The notes under the pieces were generated by a model. That model was not told where the DNA came from. It searched no databases and saw nothing but the letters and a program-made list of their open reading frames with translations. From Malassezia japonica (Eukaryota; Basidiomycota; Malasseziomycetes; Malasseziales; Malasseziaceae): a DNA stretch of 64,000 bases. Location: NCBI RefSeq assembly GCF_029542785.1, contig NC_083378.1, positions 471,367 through 535,366 of the forward strand, written 5' to 3'. Of this stretch, positions 29,353 through 41,913 are shown in pieces. Position 1 is the stretch's first letter, and the number at the start of each line of letters is the position of its first letter. The translations under genes were made by a program, and so were the position numbers.

Positions 29353-32300
29353 ATGCTGGGCTATCCGGCGCGGCTCCTGTTCGGCGACGACAGAGCCAAG
29401 ACCGACTTCAAGGAGTCAAAAGATACTGGCATTCCGCGCCTCTATACGGAACGGCACATTTCTGCTGCTGACCACCGATACTGGGTCCAATTTACGACGC
29501 TTTTTGAGTCTACAGAAGATGTGTGCGGCACCCTAAGTATCGCAGAGCTACGTCGGACTGCTGAAAAGGCACCAGAGAACCTGGTAACGCTGGTAGAAGT
29601 ACTTGCCATGCACCTAGAAAGCTTGGTCGACGATACGCATTTTGCGCCAATGCCGGAGCACAATCCAGGCGGCTTCAGTGCCCTGTTCGCTAGTACGGCC
29701 CCGCCACCGCGCGCGGACAATCGGGACAGGACGCGCGAAGCGCTGAACTGCTGCCGAGTTCTCACGCGCGCCATCCCGATCGTGTACGAAAGTGATACGG
29801 GGCCCCGGGACGATTCGGACATTGACAACCTGGAGAAGCGCACTTTGTGGACGCCTCAGACTCGCGTGCGCCCGAGCCGCTCAAACAGCGAGCAGCAGCC
29901 AGCGGAAAAGAAGGAGAATGTTTCTGCTCAGGACGACAGCAAGTCGGCCAGCGATCAATTTATTATTGCTGACGGCGACGAATCCGTTTCGGACGTCAAG
30001 AGCGACCTTGTGCAGGATCCTTTGACGCGCCAGGATACAATGGCGAGTACCGAGTCGAGTTTTCAGGTGACAACGGGCCACGCTCTGCTCAACACGATCG
30101 TCGAGCTTTTATTCCATGCGGGCTTTACGATGCCGTGGACGGACGAGCAGCTGTCGTCGACCATTGGGCCCGAGATCAGCCGCGTGCACTTTACCATTTG
30201 GGAAGCAGGTATCGGATGCTCTGTTGATCTGAAAGACACGACGCCGACCCACATTGAGCATCGCATTGAAGTGCTGCGCCTGCTGGTCACCTTGCTCTCC
30301 AAGCCGATCTATACGGCGCCGCAGGACCAGAGCACTACAGGGCAGCCTGCTATCGACTACATTGCGTGCTCTCTGGAGCGCCCTGTTGTGCTCTCATTCT
30401 TGTGCAGTCTACTTAACACTGTCGCAAACTACCGTCAGGGTGACCGATGGACCTTTTTGTCCGCGAGCGGCGATCCGGTGCGCGATTCGCTCACGTCGCT
30501 GTGTCTGCAGACGCTGTGTGCAGTGCTCACCTATGAGCCGAGGGATCTGAATGCAGAGACGCCGAATTTGTTCCTGTATTACCTGACGAAGCTGTATCGC
30601 CAGACCGACTTCGCCTTCTTGGCGACGGGCACAGCCAAAATGTTCCAGACAGCGATCGCTAACACGCGCGGGCCTTTTGAACTGGGAAGTACTACTGGCA
30701 GTATGTTTGTAAAGTCAAGCGAAGAGCACGTCTCTGAGCTGTTGGTCGTCATCTGGATCCTACTGCGGCACAACCCGCATTTCCGCCAGTACATGGTTGG
30801 AAACAGGCAGCTGAGCCTTGACATGTTTTCCTGGCTCTTGTATGTCGCTCTTACAAACAAGGATTCTCCGCCGACGCTGGTCCAGGCCCAGCTTGCGATC
30901 TTTATTTTGCAAGACCTTACGTCGGATCGTACTTTCTGTATCCAGCTGACGACTTCGCAGAGTGCAGCGGATATGACCGTCCCTTCACGGCTGCTGCGCT
31001 CGCATGGCGCCGTGGCGATGGATATGGTGATTGAGGCTGTATTCATGCTTTTGACCAGGAGTGCAGGGCTCATGGCGCCATTGTACCCCGCGCTGCTGCT
31101 GATCCTCGACAACACGGCGCCCTTCTGGCGCAACCTGTCGCTAATTTCTGCAGCGCGTCTCGAGCAGATGCTGGAGCAATTTGCCTCGCCGCGCTTCTTG
31201 CTTGCCAATGAAGGCAACCCCAGGATGCTTGGTATTCTCCTCGACACCTTTTCACGCATGCTGAAAGAGCAGTACTCTACGAATGCAAACGTCGTGTATA
31301 TCTTGGTGCGGGCCGCACCGATAATTGAGCGGCTGGAATCGTTCTCGCTCAACGGTGCGCTAGAGAGTTTGTACCGGCTCCGCGAGCGCGCAAGCACTGA
31401 TGGGCGCATCTCGCTGGAGAGTCCGCGTGAGATGCCTGCTGCAAGCCCGGTGCAGGATTCTGTAAATGTGGCCGACAAGGAGACAAAGGAGGAGGCGGTG
31501 AAGGAGCCCACCGAGTCGGCCAAGGAGACCCAGGAGGCTAATACACTCCAGGATGGCAAGGACGGCCAGGAGGGTGACAAGGAGGCTGTCAAAGAGGATG
31601 TCAATGAGGATGTTAAGGAGGATTCCAAGGAGGACTCTGAGGAGGATTCCGGGCATGTCAAAGACACGAAAGGCATCAAGGATGCCAAGGATGCCAAGGA
31701 TGCCAAGACAGATGGTACCGACGCGAACAAGGATGTCCTGACCGATCCTCTTTCCAAGCTGACCACCGAGGACGAGCCGCCATCGGCGTCCATTGAGGAG
31801 CCCAAGACAGAGCCTGCGGCCGCTTCGTCGTCCTCTGCCGAGCCTCCCGCCCCCGTCGCCAAGGACAAAGCGGCTGATGCCCCCGTCGGCGTAGACGCGA
31901 TGCCGCCGACGCCCCCGCCCAAGCTCAGCCAAGAGCAGCTGGATGCTGTGGCGCGCTCTGTCGGCAAGAACGGCTTCGTCCCTACTGCTGCCTGGGTCGA
32001 TGCCTGGCGCAGTTCGCTGGATCTGAGTGTGCTCAAAGCGGCGTTGACCGAGTTGGTCCCCCGTGTGAATGCATACTGTGCTGACCCGGCTGTTGCCAAC
32101 AGTGCCAATGCCGACGAAAAGCTCTTGGCCTTTTTGCGCGAGCAGACGTTGACCGGCGTGCTTCCCGCCTCGGGCGAATTGCGTACGTCTCCCTGCTAAC
32201 CACAGAAGCGCACCCCTTCTTCTGGACCGTGCAGAGCAGTGTTTGGCTGCAGAGCTATGTGTGGGGTATCGTCTACCTCTCTGGCCTTTCCTTGTATGTC

Positions 32301-32533
32301 ACCGTGCTAACCACAGGAATATCTGGGCCGACACGCGTGCCAAGCTCTTTGAAGTGCGGTACACCCAGCCGACAGAGACGGCGACCGGCAAAGCGCTCGA
32401 CGCGATTGTCTCGCTCACCTCGGGTCTCTTGGGCCAAATCCCTGTTCCTTTCCGTGCCGAAGCTAACCAAGAATCTCTTTCTACCACTGGACCCACTGCT
32501 GAGACGCCACAACCAGAACAACCGAGGCAATAG
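29353..32533 (+). CDS. HID1: HID1/Dymeclin-family trafficking protein
   Basis: Golgi-associated peripheral membrane protein family involved in secretory trafficking. Exons 29353-32182, 32206-32293 and 32317-32533, with two 23-nt introns, give 1044 residues. The N-terminus LLFGDDRAKTDFKESKDTGI and DHRYWVQFTTLFESTEDVCG match the HID1 start; NCCRVLTRAIPIVYES and a long helical repeat region follow. A 150-residue acidic, Lys/Glu/Asp-rich insert (KEDVNEDVKEDSKEDSEEDS) splits the C-terminal part. After splicing the end reads LQAHPFFWTVQSSVWLQSYV, then LNIWADTRAKLFEVRYTQP, the typical family C-terminus. The last 53 coding bases overlap the convergent KMO gene. Confidence 0.88.
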
Positions 32534-33949
32534 CAAATTGACCGACGCGTTTCAGGATGCAGCGCTGGCTCATTTCCCTGTTGCGAGCCGTAGCGTAGCC
32601 GAGATTGGAAAAAGTGACCATCACGTACAGGCTCTGCCACCAGCCCGTCGGGAGCCAGCGGGTGAGGAGGCCGTCAAGCCACTTGCGCAGCAGGTAGCCA
32701 CGGTTCACCACTTTGCTCCGCATTTCGGTGTAGTTTTCCTGCGCGAGCAGCTGGATCGCCCGCACGTCGTTGCAGCGCGTGGCCGTGTAAGATGACAGCG
32801 CAAAGCCCTTGGCCTTGTCCAGGGACCCGTGCTGCTTCAGCGCCGCATCGAGCTCCTGCATAAAGATGCGCACGTCCTCCAGACCGCAGTTGAGGCCCTG
32901 GCCATAGAACGGCACCATGGCATGCGCTGCGTCGCCAAGGAGCACCACGGCCGCGCCCGCGTGCATCGGGTCACACTGCACGGTGCCGAGGGGGCTTGGG
33001 CGTTGGGACGTGACTTGGTGCAGCAGCTCCTTCTCGTCCATGGCCTGCAGTGCATCAGGGAAGTTGGCCTGGAAAAAGGCGAGTGCCGAGCGCTCGTCGC
33101 GCAGGTGTTCGTCAAAGAGCGCAAAGGGTGCAAAGAGCGTCGAGGTAAACGAGCCGTCGCCGTTCGGCAGGGCGATCAGCATGTAGTCGTGCTTCGGCCA
33201 GATGTGCAAGCATGAGGGATCCATTTTCCAGTTAACCCAGTGGGACGACGGCGAAGGCGCTTGGGGAATGCGCAGCTCGACGTAGCCCGAGTCGATGTAT
33301 TCGTGCGTCGAGTTGATCCGTGCGTAGGGGCCGACCTTGGCGCGCACCGCCGAGTTCATTCCGTCGCAGCCCAAGACCAGGGAATGCTCGTACTTCTTGG
33401 GGTCTGCTGCGCCTGCGATATAGAATGAGAGGGTGGTCGTCGCGTCGTCGCGGGCACGTTGCGCATTCACGAACGTATGCTCAAAGTGCGCCTGGACGTT
33501 GGTGTGCGACGTGGCCTGCTTCAGGAGCAGCAGATTGAGCTTTGCGCGGTCAAACGAGTTTATGCACTGGGTTAGCGTGGCTACGCACCTCTCCGTCAGG
33601 GCTGTACTCCTGGCGTACGAGCTTGGTCTCGCCGTTTTCGAGCGAGTGGATCATGCGCGCAGACATCGGCACGACGCCTTCGAGTACGAGTTCAACGAGT
33701 GACTTGGACTTTTTGTCCGTGCTTTGATCTAGGTCAGCGCGTCAACGTACGAGGAACAGCAGCGAGTGCAGTTATACCGCGCACCGATACAGCCAAATTA
33801 ATGCTGCGCTGCGCCTTCGAGGCGCCCGTAAACGAGGCCTCGCTGCGGCTTTCGTACAGAGCCACTTTGAATCCACGCTGCGCGAGGTGCACAGCAGCCA
33901 GACAGCCCACAGGGCCGGCTCCTACTACGGCGATGCTCGTTGCGTCCAT
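32481..33949 (-). CDS. BNA4: kynurenine 3-monooxygenase
   Basis: FAD-dependent hydroxylase of the outer mitochondrial membrane, de novo NAD synthesis from tryptophan. Exons 33751-33949, 33589-33728 and 32481-33566 with two 22-nt introns give 474 residues. The Rossmann motif SIAVVGAGPVGCLAAVHLAQ opens the protein; later GRMIHS-like MSARMIHSLENGE, the second FAD motif VVLLGDAAHAMVPFYGQGLN and CGLEDVRIF are present. The C-terminus has a hydrophobic anchor (FAIASVVLVVASQQWVQW). Exon 2 is required to link the FAD motif to NSFDRAKLNLLLL. Confidence 0.93.
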
Positions 33950-34042
33950 GGTCGAGGAAGTTATCTCTGGGTCCAACGGCGTATTTTTTGGGGCATGCCA
34001 CCTGATTACCTCCACAAGAAAAAGGGCCCATTTTAGGTTAGA

Positions 34043-35957
34043 CTACAAATCAATCAGCAGGGCCTCGGTCGCAGGTTCAGGGTCGCGACGAGGCATCCGA
34101 GGTTCCTCGGTAGGGACCGAGGGGTACGTACGGCCGTCGGGATGCATACCAGAGTCCGTAAGGGTATACCGGGTATTGGCCGAGTCTGCCACCGGCGCAG
34201 AAGGCTGCGGCGCCGGCTGCTGCGCCGACGGTTCGTAGGGACGAGCGGGGCCCGACGGCGCAGGCGAGGTAGGTATGTACGGTGCAGAAGGGGCGGAAGG
34301 GGCAAAGGATGGAGCGGATGGGGCGGGCGTAGAAGGTGCCGATGGGGCCGAGGGCGCCGACGGTGCATGGGGAGCATGTACCGGTGCCGATGGCGCGTAC
34401 GAGGCATGGGGCGCAGGTGCCGACGGCGCGTACGAGGCACGGGGCGCAGGTGCCGACGGCGCATAACTGGCCGACGGAGCCGACGGCGCATACATGTTCG
34501 CCGACGGAGCCGATGGAGCGTATGCGTTCGCCGATGGGGCCGACGGCGCGTACGCACTTGCCGACGGCGCACGCGCTCCCTCTGCGCTATCCTTGGCGAC
34601 CTTTCCGTCCAACAGGCGGTCATACATACGCACAACCTCCGAGAGCTGGTCGTGCATCGCGCCCAGCTCGCTCAGCCTGCGATTGCCTTCGTCGAGATTG
34701 CGCACGACACGCAACCTCGACGTGGCTGCCTTTTCGTACATGTTCTGTACCGGCCGCGGCACGCCTTCCGACTTGAGCTTGTACTTCCACGGCGCATAAG
34801 GCTGGAGCAACGTCTGCGAGAACGTCAGCACATTGTCCACGTCCCGTGGCTCGAGTTCGAGCGACGGGCGCAGCGGCGCGGGCCGTGTACTCGCCGGCGG
34901 AGCTGCCGTCGAGTCGCCCGCGACGCCGACCGATGCGCGCGGCGCCGAGCCGCTCCAGTGAGTCGGCGTTGCGGCGACGGGCTCCTTGATTGGTTCCTGG
35001 GGCCCCATTTCCCGGAGACTCGCGGCGATGGCGGCCGCGAGATCAGGGTCGTCTGCATCAGTTCCCTCAGCGATGCGCCCATTCTCCTTGGGCGCTGCCT
35101 CCTTGGGCGGCGGCGCGTCCTGGAGCGAGAGGGCAATCGCCTTGGCCAGGTCCGCATCCTCCGTCCCCGCGCGCTGTTTGGGATCGAGCGCCGGCTTCGG
35201 GGGCGCCTGCGTCGGTGGTACCGTGTACGGTTTCTTCTTATCAAAGCACCCGTCGCACACACGCACGTCCTGCCCCATGCCGTACCACGGCAGGGACATG
35301 GTCTTGCCGGAGCACTGATAGCAGAATACACGGCCGCAGTTCCTGCAGTGGTGCTTGCGCAGGAACGTAGTAAACTCTTGGCGGCACTTGGTGCACACGA
35401 ACCCGTCTTTCCAGGTCGGCGCGGTGAGTGTTTCTGCAAAGACGCGCGCGGCGGCGACCGCGTTCGGGTCCGGAGGCGGAAACTCGAACCCCTCACGCTC
35501 CAGGCGGTCTGCGACCTGGGAAATGTACGACAGCTCATCCGGCTTGGACTGCGCAAAGTAGCGCCAGTCCTGCAGGCACCGCAGCATCTTTGCCTTGACC
35601 TGTGGCGAGGACACACGGTGGTGTTGCAGGCGGGTGGCAAATGCGTCCATGAATTCGGTGGATGCAACCTCTGCAAAAAAGTGGTCCCCCCCGTTCTTGA
35701 TGCATAGGTCGACAAGCTGTGTGAGTCGCACAACGTACCCCCAGAGCCAAGATCTGGACGTTGGGATTGGCGTGCTCCAGGCGTGCCTTGAGGACGCGCA
35801 TCGCCTCCTGGGCCGAAATGCTCTTTGCGCGTACCTGGTCACACACCTCCAAGTTCTGAGCGATATCCTCGTGCCCCGCCGGGATCATCGGCGAGGTGGC
35901 CTTCTCGACCGCGGCCTCGAACGCCTTCGACTCCCGCGACGACCAGAATCCCACCAT
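34043..35957 (-). CDS. VPS27: ESCRT-0 subunit VPS27
   Basis: Endosomal sorting receptor for ubiquitinated cargo. Exons 35739-35957 and 34043-35716, one 22-nt intron, 630 residues. Domain order: VHS (FEAAVEKATSPMIPAGHEDI, LVDLCIKNGGDHFFAEVAST), FYVE zinc finger (CTKCRQEFTTFLRKHHCRNC, GRVFCYQCSGK, VRVCDGCFDKKK, with the RKHHCR PI3P-binding motif), two ubiquitin-interacting motifs (EDADLAKAIALSLQDA, DDPDLAAAIAASLREMG), a helical core (VDNVLTFSQTLLQPYAPWKY), then a long Ala/Pro/Ser repeat tail (YAPSAPSA units). The tail replaces the clathrin-binding type C-terminus in others. Confidence 0.95.
34250..34580 (-). repeat. YAPSAPSA-type repeat region in VPS27
   Basis: The C-terminal tail is built from imperfect repeats of Tyr-Ala-Pro-Ser-Ala-Pro with spacers ASA, NAY, NMY and APRAS/APHAS. 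At DNA level the units recur about every 30-40 bp, giving repeat-driven spurious frames on the other strand. Confidence 0.75.
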
Positions 35958-36309
35958 GGCGCACGAGCCGTCGAGCGTTCGCGCGAGCGCATCACGTGCT
36001 TATATGCACGTCGTTGGGCCTACCAGGCCTTTTTTCGACATTCGCGTGCCCGCACGGCACATGATCGAAGGAAGGGTGTGTTATGACTGGCGGCGCGCCT
36101 GGTGGCCGCCAGCGGGAAAGCGTGCCAGTGGCGAATTGGTTTGCTCTTGACGACGACGACGGCGCGAAGCGGACTCACACCCTCCTTGTGATCCACTTCG
36201 AAGGCACGTTAGTTGCTGCCTGTCAGGTACAGTCGTCGGCCACTCTTCGTACTTGACTGTACGAGAGACTGCGCGCGGAGGAGAGGACCGATCACGCTTT
36301 TGATTCAGC
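35958..36309. promoter_or_regulatory. 352-bp divergent promoter (VPS27 / RPB1)
   Basis: One of the longer spacers of the core block. It contains ATCACGTG at 35991-35998 next to the VPS27 start. A 57-codon frame (36083-36256) upstream of RPB1 has no recognisable product and may be an upstream ORF. No RNA gene seen. Confidence 0.4.
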
Positions 36310-39300
36310 ATGATTGGCCACCAGTTTGCGCCGTCCGTGGCACCGGTGCGTCCGGTGAAGGAGGTTCAGTTCGGAATCCTGAGTCCGGAGGAGATTGTGG
36401 GTGTTTCACTTGCGTGTAGAACAGAATGCTAAAACTGAATTAGCGTGCTTTTTCCGTCTGCAAAGTCGAGCACCCGGAGGTGAAGGACGATGCGACGGGA
36501 AAGTACAAAGTCGGCGGACTTTCTGACCCCCGCCTCGGAACGATTGACAGGAACTACAAGTGCCAGACTTGTGGTGAAGGCCAGGCCGAATGCCCGGGAC
36601 ACTTTGGACACATTGACCTTGCGCGGCCCGTGTTTCACGTCGGCTTCCTAGGCAAGGTGAAAAAGCTGCTGGAGTGCGTGTGTGTGCACTGCGGCAAGCT
36701 CAAGGCGGACCCGGTAGGTTGTCTTGCTCATCCCAGGTGTCGGACCCCGTCTTTAAGGGGATCTTGCAGGCGACGCGCTCCAACCGCAAGCGCCGTTTCC
36801 AGCGCGTGTGGGAGTACTGCTCCAAGATCAACATTTGTGAGGCGGACGAAGGCAAGGAGGAGGATGAGCTGGGCGACGTCGCCGAGACCAAGGTCGGCCA
36901 CGGCGGCTGTGGCCGGCTCCAGCCGGCGATCCGCAAAGAGGCGCTGAAGCTCTTTAGCGTGTGGCGCCAAAGCAAGGACGAGGACGACGAGGGTGGTGCC
37001 TCGCGTATGACACAGTCCGAGCGGCGCCCGCTTCCGGCCTCGGAAGTGCATACGATCCTGAAAAAGATCTCGCCCGAGGACGTCGTGACGCTCGGCCTGT
37101 CGGAGGAATTTGCCGAGCCCGACTGGATGGTCCTCACCGTGCTCCCGGTGCCCCCGCCCCAGGTGCGCCCGGGCGTGACCGAGTTCGGGAGCGGCATGGG
37201 CCAGGACGATCTCACGTACAAGCTGGCCGATATCATCAAGGCCAGCTCGAACCTGAACCGCATGGAGCAGGAAGGCGCCCCGTCGCACATTCTGAACGAC
37301 TTTGCTGACCTCTTGCAGTACCATGTGGCGACGTACATGGACAACGACATTGCGGGTCTGCCGCAGTCCTTGCAGTCGTCCGGTCGCCCGGTCAAGGCGA
37401 TCCGCGCACGTCTCAAGGGCAAAGAGGGCCGTCTGCGTGGTAATCTGATGGGCAAGCGTGTCGACTTCTCTGCACGTACCGTCATTACCGGTGACCCCAA
37501 CTTGGAGCTGGACCAGGTCGGCGTGCCGCGCAGCATCGCCCGGAACCTGACCTACCCCGAGCGTGTCACGCCGTACAACCGTGCCTACCTCTCTGAGCTG
37601 GTGCGCAACGGCCCCAACGAATACCCCGGTGCCCGCTATGTCATCCGTGACACTGGCGAGCGTATCGACCTAAAGTACAACCGCCGCGGCGACATTGCGC
37701 TTCAGGCGGGCTGGATCGTCGAGCGCCACCTGCGGGATGGTGACTACGTTCTCTTCAACCGTCAGCCCAGTCTGCACAAGATGAGTATGATGGCGCACCG
37801 CGTCAAGCTGATGGACTACTCGACCTTCCGCTTGAACCTGAGTGTCACGCCGCCGTACAACGCCGACTTTGACGGTGACGAGATGAACTTGCACGTTCCC
37901 CAGAGCGAAGAAGCGCGTGCAGAGCTTGCGCAGATCGCATGGGTGCCCCGCCAGATTGTGTCGCCGCAGGCGAACAAGCCGGTGATGGGCATTGTACAGG
38001 ACACCCTGTGTGGTATCCGCAAGTTTACGCTGCGCGACTGCCTGCTCGACTTTGACCAGGTACAAAACATCCTGCTCTGGGTGCCGGACTGGGACGGTGT
38101 GATTCCCCAGCCGTGCATCTTGAAGCCGAAGCCCTACTGGTCCGGCAAGCAGCTCCTGTCGATGTGCATTCCAAAAGGAATCAATGTTTTCCTTGGCGAT
38201 GCCAAGGCGGCCGCCAACAACTTCTTAAAAGACGACGGTGTGCACATCGAAAACGGCGAGATCATGTACGGTGTGATCAACAAAAAGGTGGTCGGCTCCA
38301 CCGCCGGTGGTTTGATTCACATCATCTTCCGCGAGCGGGGCCCGGTGGTGTGCCGCGACTTCTTTGGCGGTGTGCAGCGCATCGTGAACTACTGGCTGCT
38401 GCACAATGGCTTCTCGATTGGTATTGGTGACACGGTGGCCGACAAGGCGACCACCGCCAACATCAACCTGACCATTGCCAAGGCCAAGGAGGACGTCATG
38501 GAACTGATTCAAGCCGCGCGCCACGACTGGCTCAAGGCCGACCCGGGTATGACGCTCCGTGAGTCGTTCGAGGCGAACGTCAACCGTGTCCTGAACAAGG
38601 CGCGTGACGACGTCGGTTCGCACGCCGAGCAAAACTTGCCGGACTACAACAACGTCAAGCAGATGGTGATTGCGGGCTCCAAGGGTTCGTTCATCAACAT
38701 TTCGCAGATGTCGGCGTGTGTCGGCCAGCAGTCGGTCGAGGGTAAGCGTATTCCGTTTGGTTTCCGCCACCGCAGTCTGCCGCACTTTACCAAGGACGAC
38801 TTCACGCCCGAGAGCCGTGGTTTCGTGGAAAACTCGTACCTGCGTGGCCTCACCGCGCACGAGTTCTTCTTCCACGCCATGGCCGGTCGCGAAGGTCTGA
38901 TTGATACCGCGGTCAAGACGGCCGAGACGGGTTACATCCAGCGCCGTCTCGTCAAGGCACTTGAGGACGTGACGATCTGCTACGACGGCACCGTGCGCAA
39001 CTCGACCAACAGTGTGATCGAGTTTGCCTACGGCGAGGACGGTATCGACGGTGCGCAGGTCGAGCGCCAAAAGCTCATTACGCACGGCCTGTCGGATGAC
39101 GAGTTCCGCCGCCGCTTCCGTGTGGACCTCGCCAAGGGCGGCTTCAAAAAGGGCACGCTCCGTGCCGGCCTCGGCGACTGGTCGCCCGAGCTCGAGCAGC
39201 TCTTGGACGACGAGTTTGCGCAGCTCGAGCAGGACCGCCTTACGCTGCGCACCGAGGTCTTTAGCACGGACCGTGTGGACACCTATCTGCCGCTGAACAT

Positions 39301-41839
39301 TGCGCGTCTTGTGTTGAACGCGCAGCAGATCTTCCACATCGACCCGCGCAAGCCGAGCGATTTGTCGCCGTTTGAGGTTGTCGACGGTCTGCGCCATGTG
39401 CTGGACCGCCTGACGGTCGTCCGCGGCTCCGACACCATTTCGCGTTCGATGCAGGAGAATGCGACGCTTCTGTTCAAGATCCACGTCCGCTCCTTCCTCT
39501 GCTCGAAGCAGGCGATCGAAGTGCACCACCTCTCGCGCGAGGCGTGGGAGTGGGTCATGGGCGAGATCGAGGGCCAGTTTGCGCGCAGTATTGCGCAGCC
39601 GGGCGAGATGTGCGGTACGCTTGCTGCGCAGAGTATCGGTGAGCCGGCGACGCAGATGACGCTCAACACCTTCCACTATGCTGGTGTCTCGAGTAAGAAC
39701 GTCACGCTCGGTGTGCCCCGTCTCAAGGAGATTATCAACTGTGCGGAGAACATCAAGACGCCGTCGGTCACCGTGTACCTCGACCCGAAGTACAGCGTCT
39801 CGTCCGAGTCGGCCAAGGTGATCCAGACGGCGCTTGCGTACACTACGCTGCAGACCGTTACGTCGGCGGTCGAGGTCTTTTACGACCCCGACCCCAGCTC
39901 GACGGTGATCCCCGAGGACCGCGAGTTTGTTGATGCCTTCTTTGCGATTCCCGACGAGGAGGTCGAGGCGAGCCTCGAGCGCCAGTCGCCGTGGCTTTTG
40001 CGTCTTGTGCTGGACCGCGCGCAGATGCTCGACAAGAACCTGACGATGGCCGAGGTTGCGTCCAAGATCGGCGCCATGTTTGGCCGCGATATCTTTGTGA
40101 TGCACTCGGAAGACAACGCCGAGGAGCTGGTTCTCCGTATCCGTATCGTCGACAACGATCCGGACAAGGAGGTGCAGGGCGAGGAGGACATCTTCCTCAA
40201 GAGCCTTGCGCAGCAGATGCTCACCGACATTGCGCTGAAGGGTGTGCCCGGCATCTCCAAGGTGTTCATCGTGAAGCAGGACAAGTCGACGCGCCGCTTC
40301 GACACGGTCACCGGCGAGTGGAACACGGTGAAGGAGTATGTGCTCGAGACCGACGGCACGAACCTCAAGGACGTGCTGGCGGTTGACGGTGTGGATGTCT
40401 CGCGCACGCTCTCGAACAACTGCGTGGAAGTCTTCCGCGTGTTTGGTATCGAGGCCGCGCGTGGCTCGCTCCTCAAGGAGATCCGTAATGTGATTGAGTT
40501 CGACGGTTCCTACGTCAACTACCGTCACTTGGCGCTCCTGGTGGACATTATGACGTCGCAAGGCGCGCTGATGGCCATCACCCGTCACGGTATCAACCGC
40601 ACGAACCAGGGCGCGCTCATGCGCTGTACCTTTGAGGAGACTGTCGAGATCCTGATGGAGGCCGCGTCGATGGGCGACCTGGACGACTGCAAGGGTGTCG
40701 GCCAAAATGTGCTGCTCGGCCAGATGGCGCCGATGGGCACGGGTTCCTTTGACCTGAACTTGGACGTGGACATGCTCAAGGACGTCATTGTGAACCGCAA
40801 CCAGCCCTACGCGAACTTGTACGCCTCCAAGCTCGGCATGGATGACGACGGCGGCAAGACGCCGGGCGGCATGACGCCGTACGACGCGTCCTCGCCGAAC
40901 GTCGACGACTTCCGTGTCCAGCAGCAGGCCATGTTCTCGCCGCTCGTCCAGGTCGGCGGCGACGAAGGCGGCTACGGCGACTACCTCGCTGCAGGCCGCT
41001 CGCCGATGCGCACGCCGCTCGGCGCACAGAGCCCGGGATACGGATACGCCCCGACCTCGCCGGGGTACGTCCCAACGTCGCCCGCGTACAACGCCACGTC
41101 GCCCGCGTACGGCGGCATGGGCGGCATGAGCCCGTGGGTGGGTGGCGGCGGCGCAACGTCGCCGGCGTACTCGCCGACCTCGCCGCAGATCTTTGCGGGT
41201 GCTACGTCGCCGGCGTACTCGCCGACGTCCCCGAGTTACTCGCCGTCGTCGCCTGCGATGGGCGTTACAGGCAACACGCGCAGTTCCTACACTTCGCGCA
41301 TGTCGCCTGCGAGCCCCGCGTACTCGCCGACGTCGCCCGTGTACTCGCCGACGTCGCCTGCCTACTCGCCGACGTCCCCGGCCGGACCGCGGGGTGCGCG
41401 TCGCCCGGGTGCGGGGCCGAAGTACTCGCCGACTTCGCCGCAGTACTCGCCGACCTCGCCACAGTACTCGCCGACGTCTCCGCAATACTCGCCGACGTCT
41501 CCACAGTACTCGCCGACGTCTCCGCAGTACTCGCCGACGTCTCCGCAGTACTCGCCGACGTCCCCGCAGTACTCGCCGACGTCCCCACAGTACTCGCCGA
41601 CCTCGCCGCAGTACTCGCCGACCTCTCCGCAATACTCGCCGACCTCTCCGCAGTACTCGCCGACGTCCCCGCAATACTCGCCGACCTCGCCTCAGTATTC
41701 GCCTACGTCCCCGCAGTACTCGCCGACGTCTCCGCAGTATTCGCCGACGTCCCCGCAGTACTCGCCGGGCGGTGCACCGGGCGGTGCGGCCTCCCCACGC
41801 CGCAGTCGCATGGGCAGCAAACCTACGTGGCAGCGTTAA
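36310..41839 (+). CDS. RPB1: RNA polymerase II largest subunit
   Basis: Catalytic subunit of Pol II. Exons 36310-36396, 36444-36713 and 36737-41839, introns 47 and 23 nt, 1819 residues. The spliced N-terminus reads [19 protein letters not shown] followed by [11 protein letters not shown], then [20 protein letters not shown]. The active-site loop [20 protein letters not shown], bridge-helix region and trigger-loop region ([16 protein letters not shown]) are intact. The C-terminal domain has about ten degenerate heptads, then 16 consecutive YSPTSPQ units (41423-41758), then a basic tip ([13 protein letters not shown]). Position 7 of the array is Gln instead of Ser. Confidence 0.98.
41423..41758 (+). 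repeat. 21-bp tandem repeat encoding 16 YSPTSPQ heptads
   Basis: Sixteen in-register 21-bp units code for Tyr-Ser-Pro-Thr-Ser-Pro-Gln and are followed by YSPGGAP. Synonymous changes (TCG/TCT/TCC, CCG/CCC) differ between units, so the amino-acid pattern is conserved beyond simple recent DNA duplication. Confidence 0.95.
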
Positions 41840-41913
41840 GCTTTCGACTCGTCTCTATCTTGCCTAAAATAGCGAAAAATAGTAGCGCTGGTGGTTCTCT
41901 TGTGGAGGCGCTG

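Noticed and set aside
36083..36256. 57-codon frame upstream of RPB1
   Set aside because: No recognisable product; more likely an upstream ORF or chance frame in the RPB1 leader.
38225..41674. 1149-codon open frame on the minus strand opposite RPB1
   Set aside because: It is the antisense of RPB1. Its Arg-rich low-complexity sequence and VLRRGRR-type repeats mirror the heptad repeats and GC-rich codons; no family match.
41160..41760. Regular 21-bp repeats considered as a CRISPR or minisatellite
   Set aside because: Units are contiguous without spacers, in frame, and encode the Pol II heptads.
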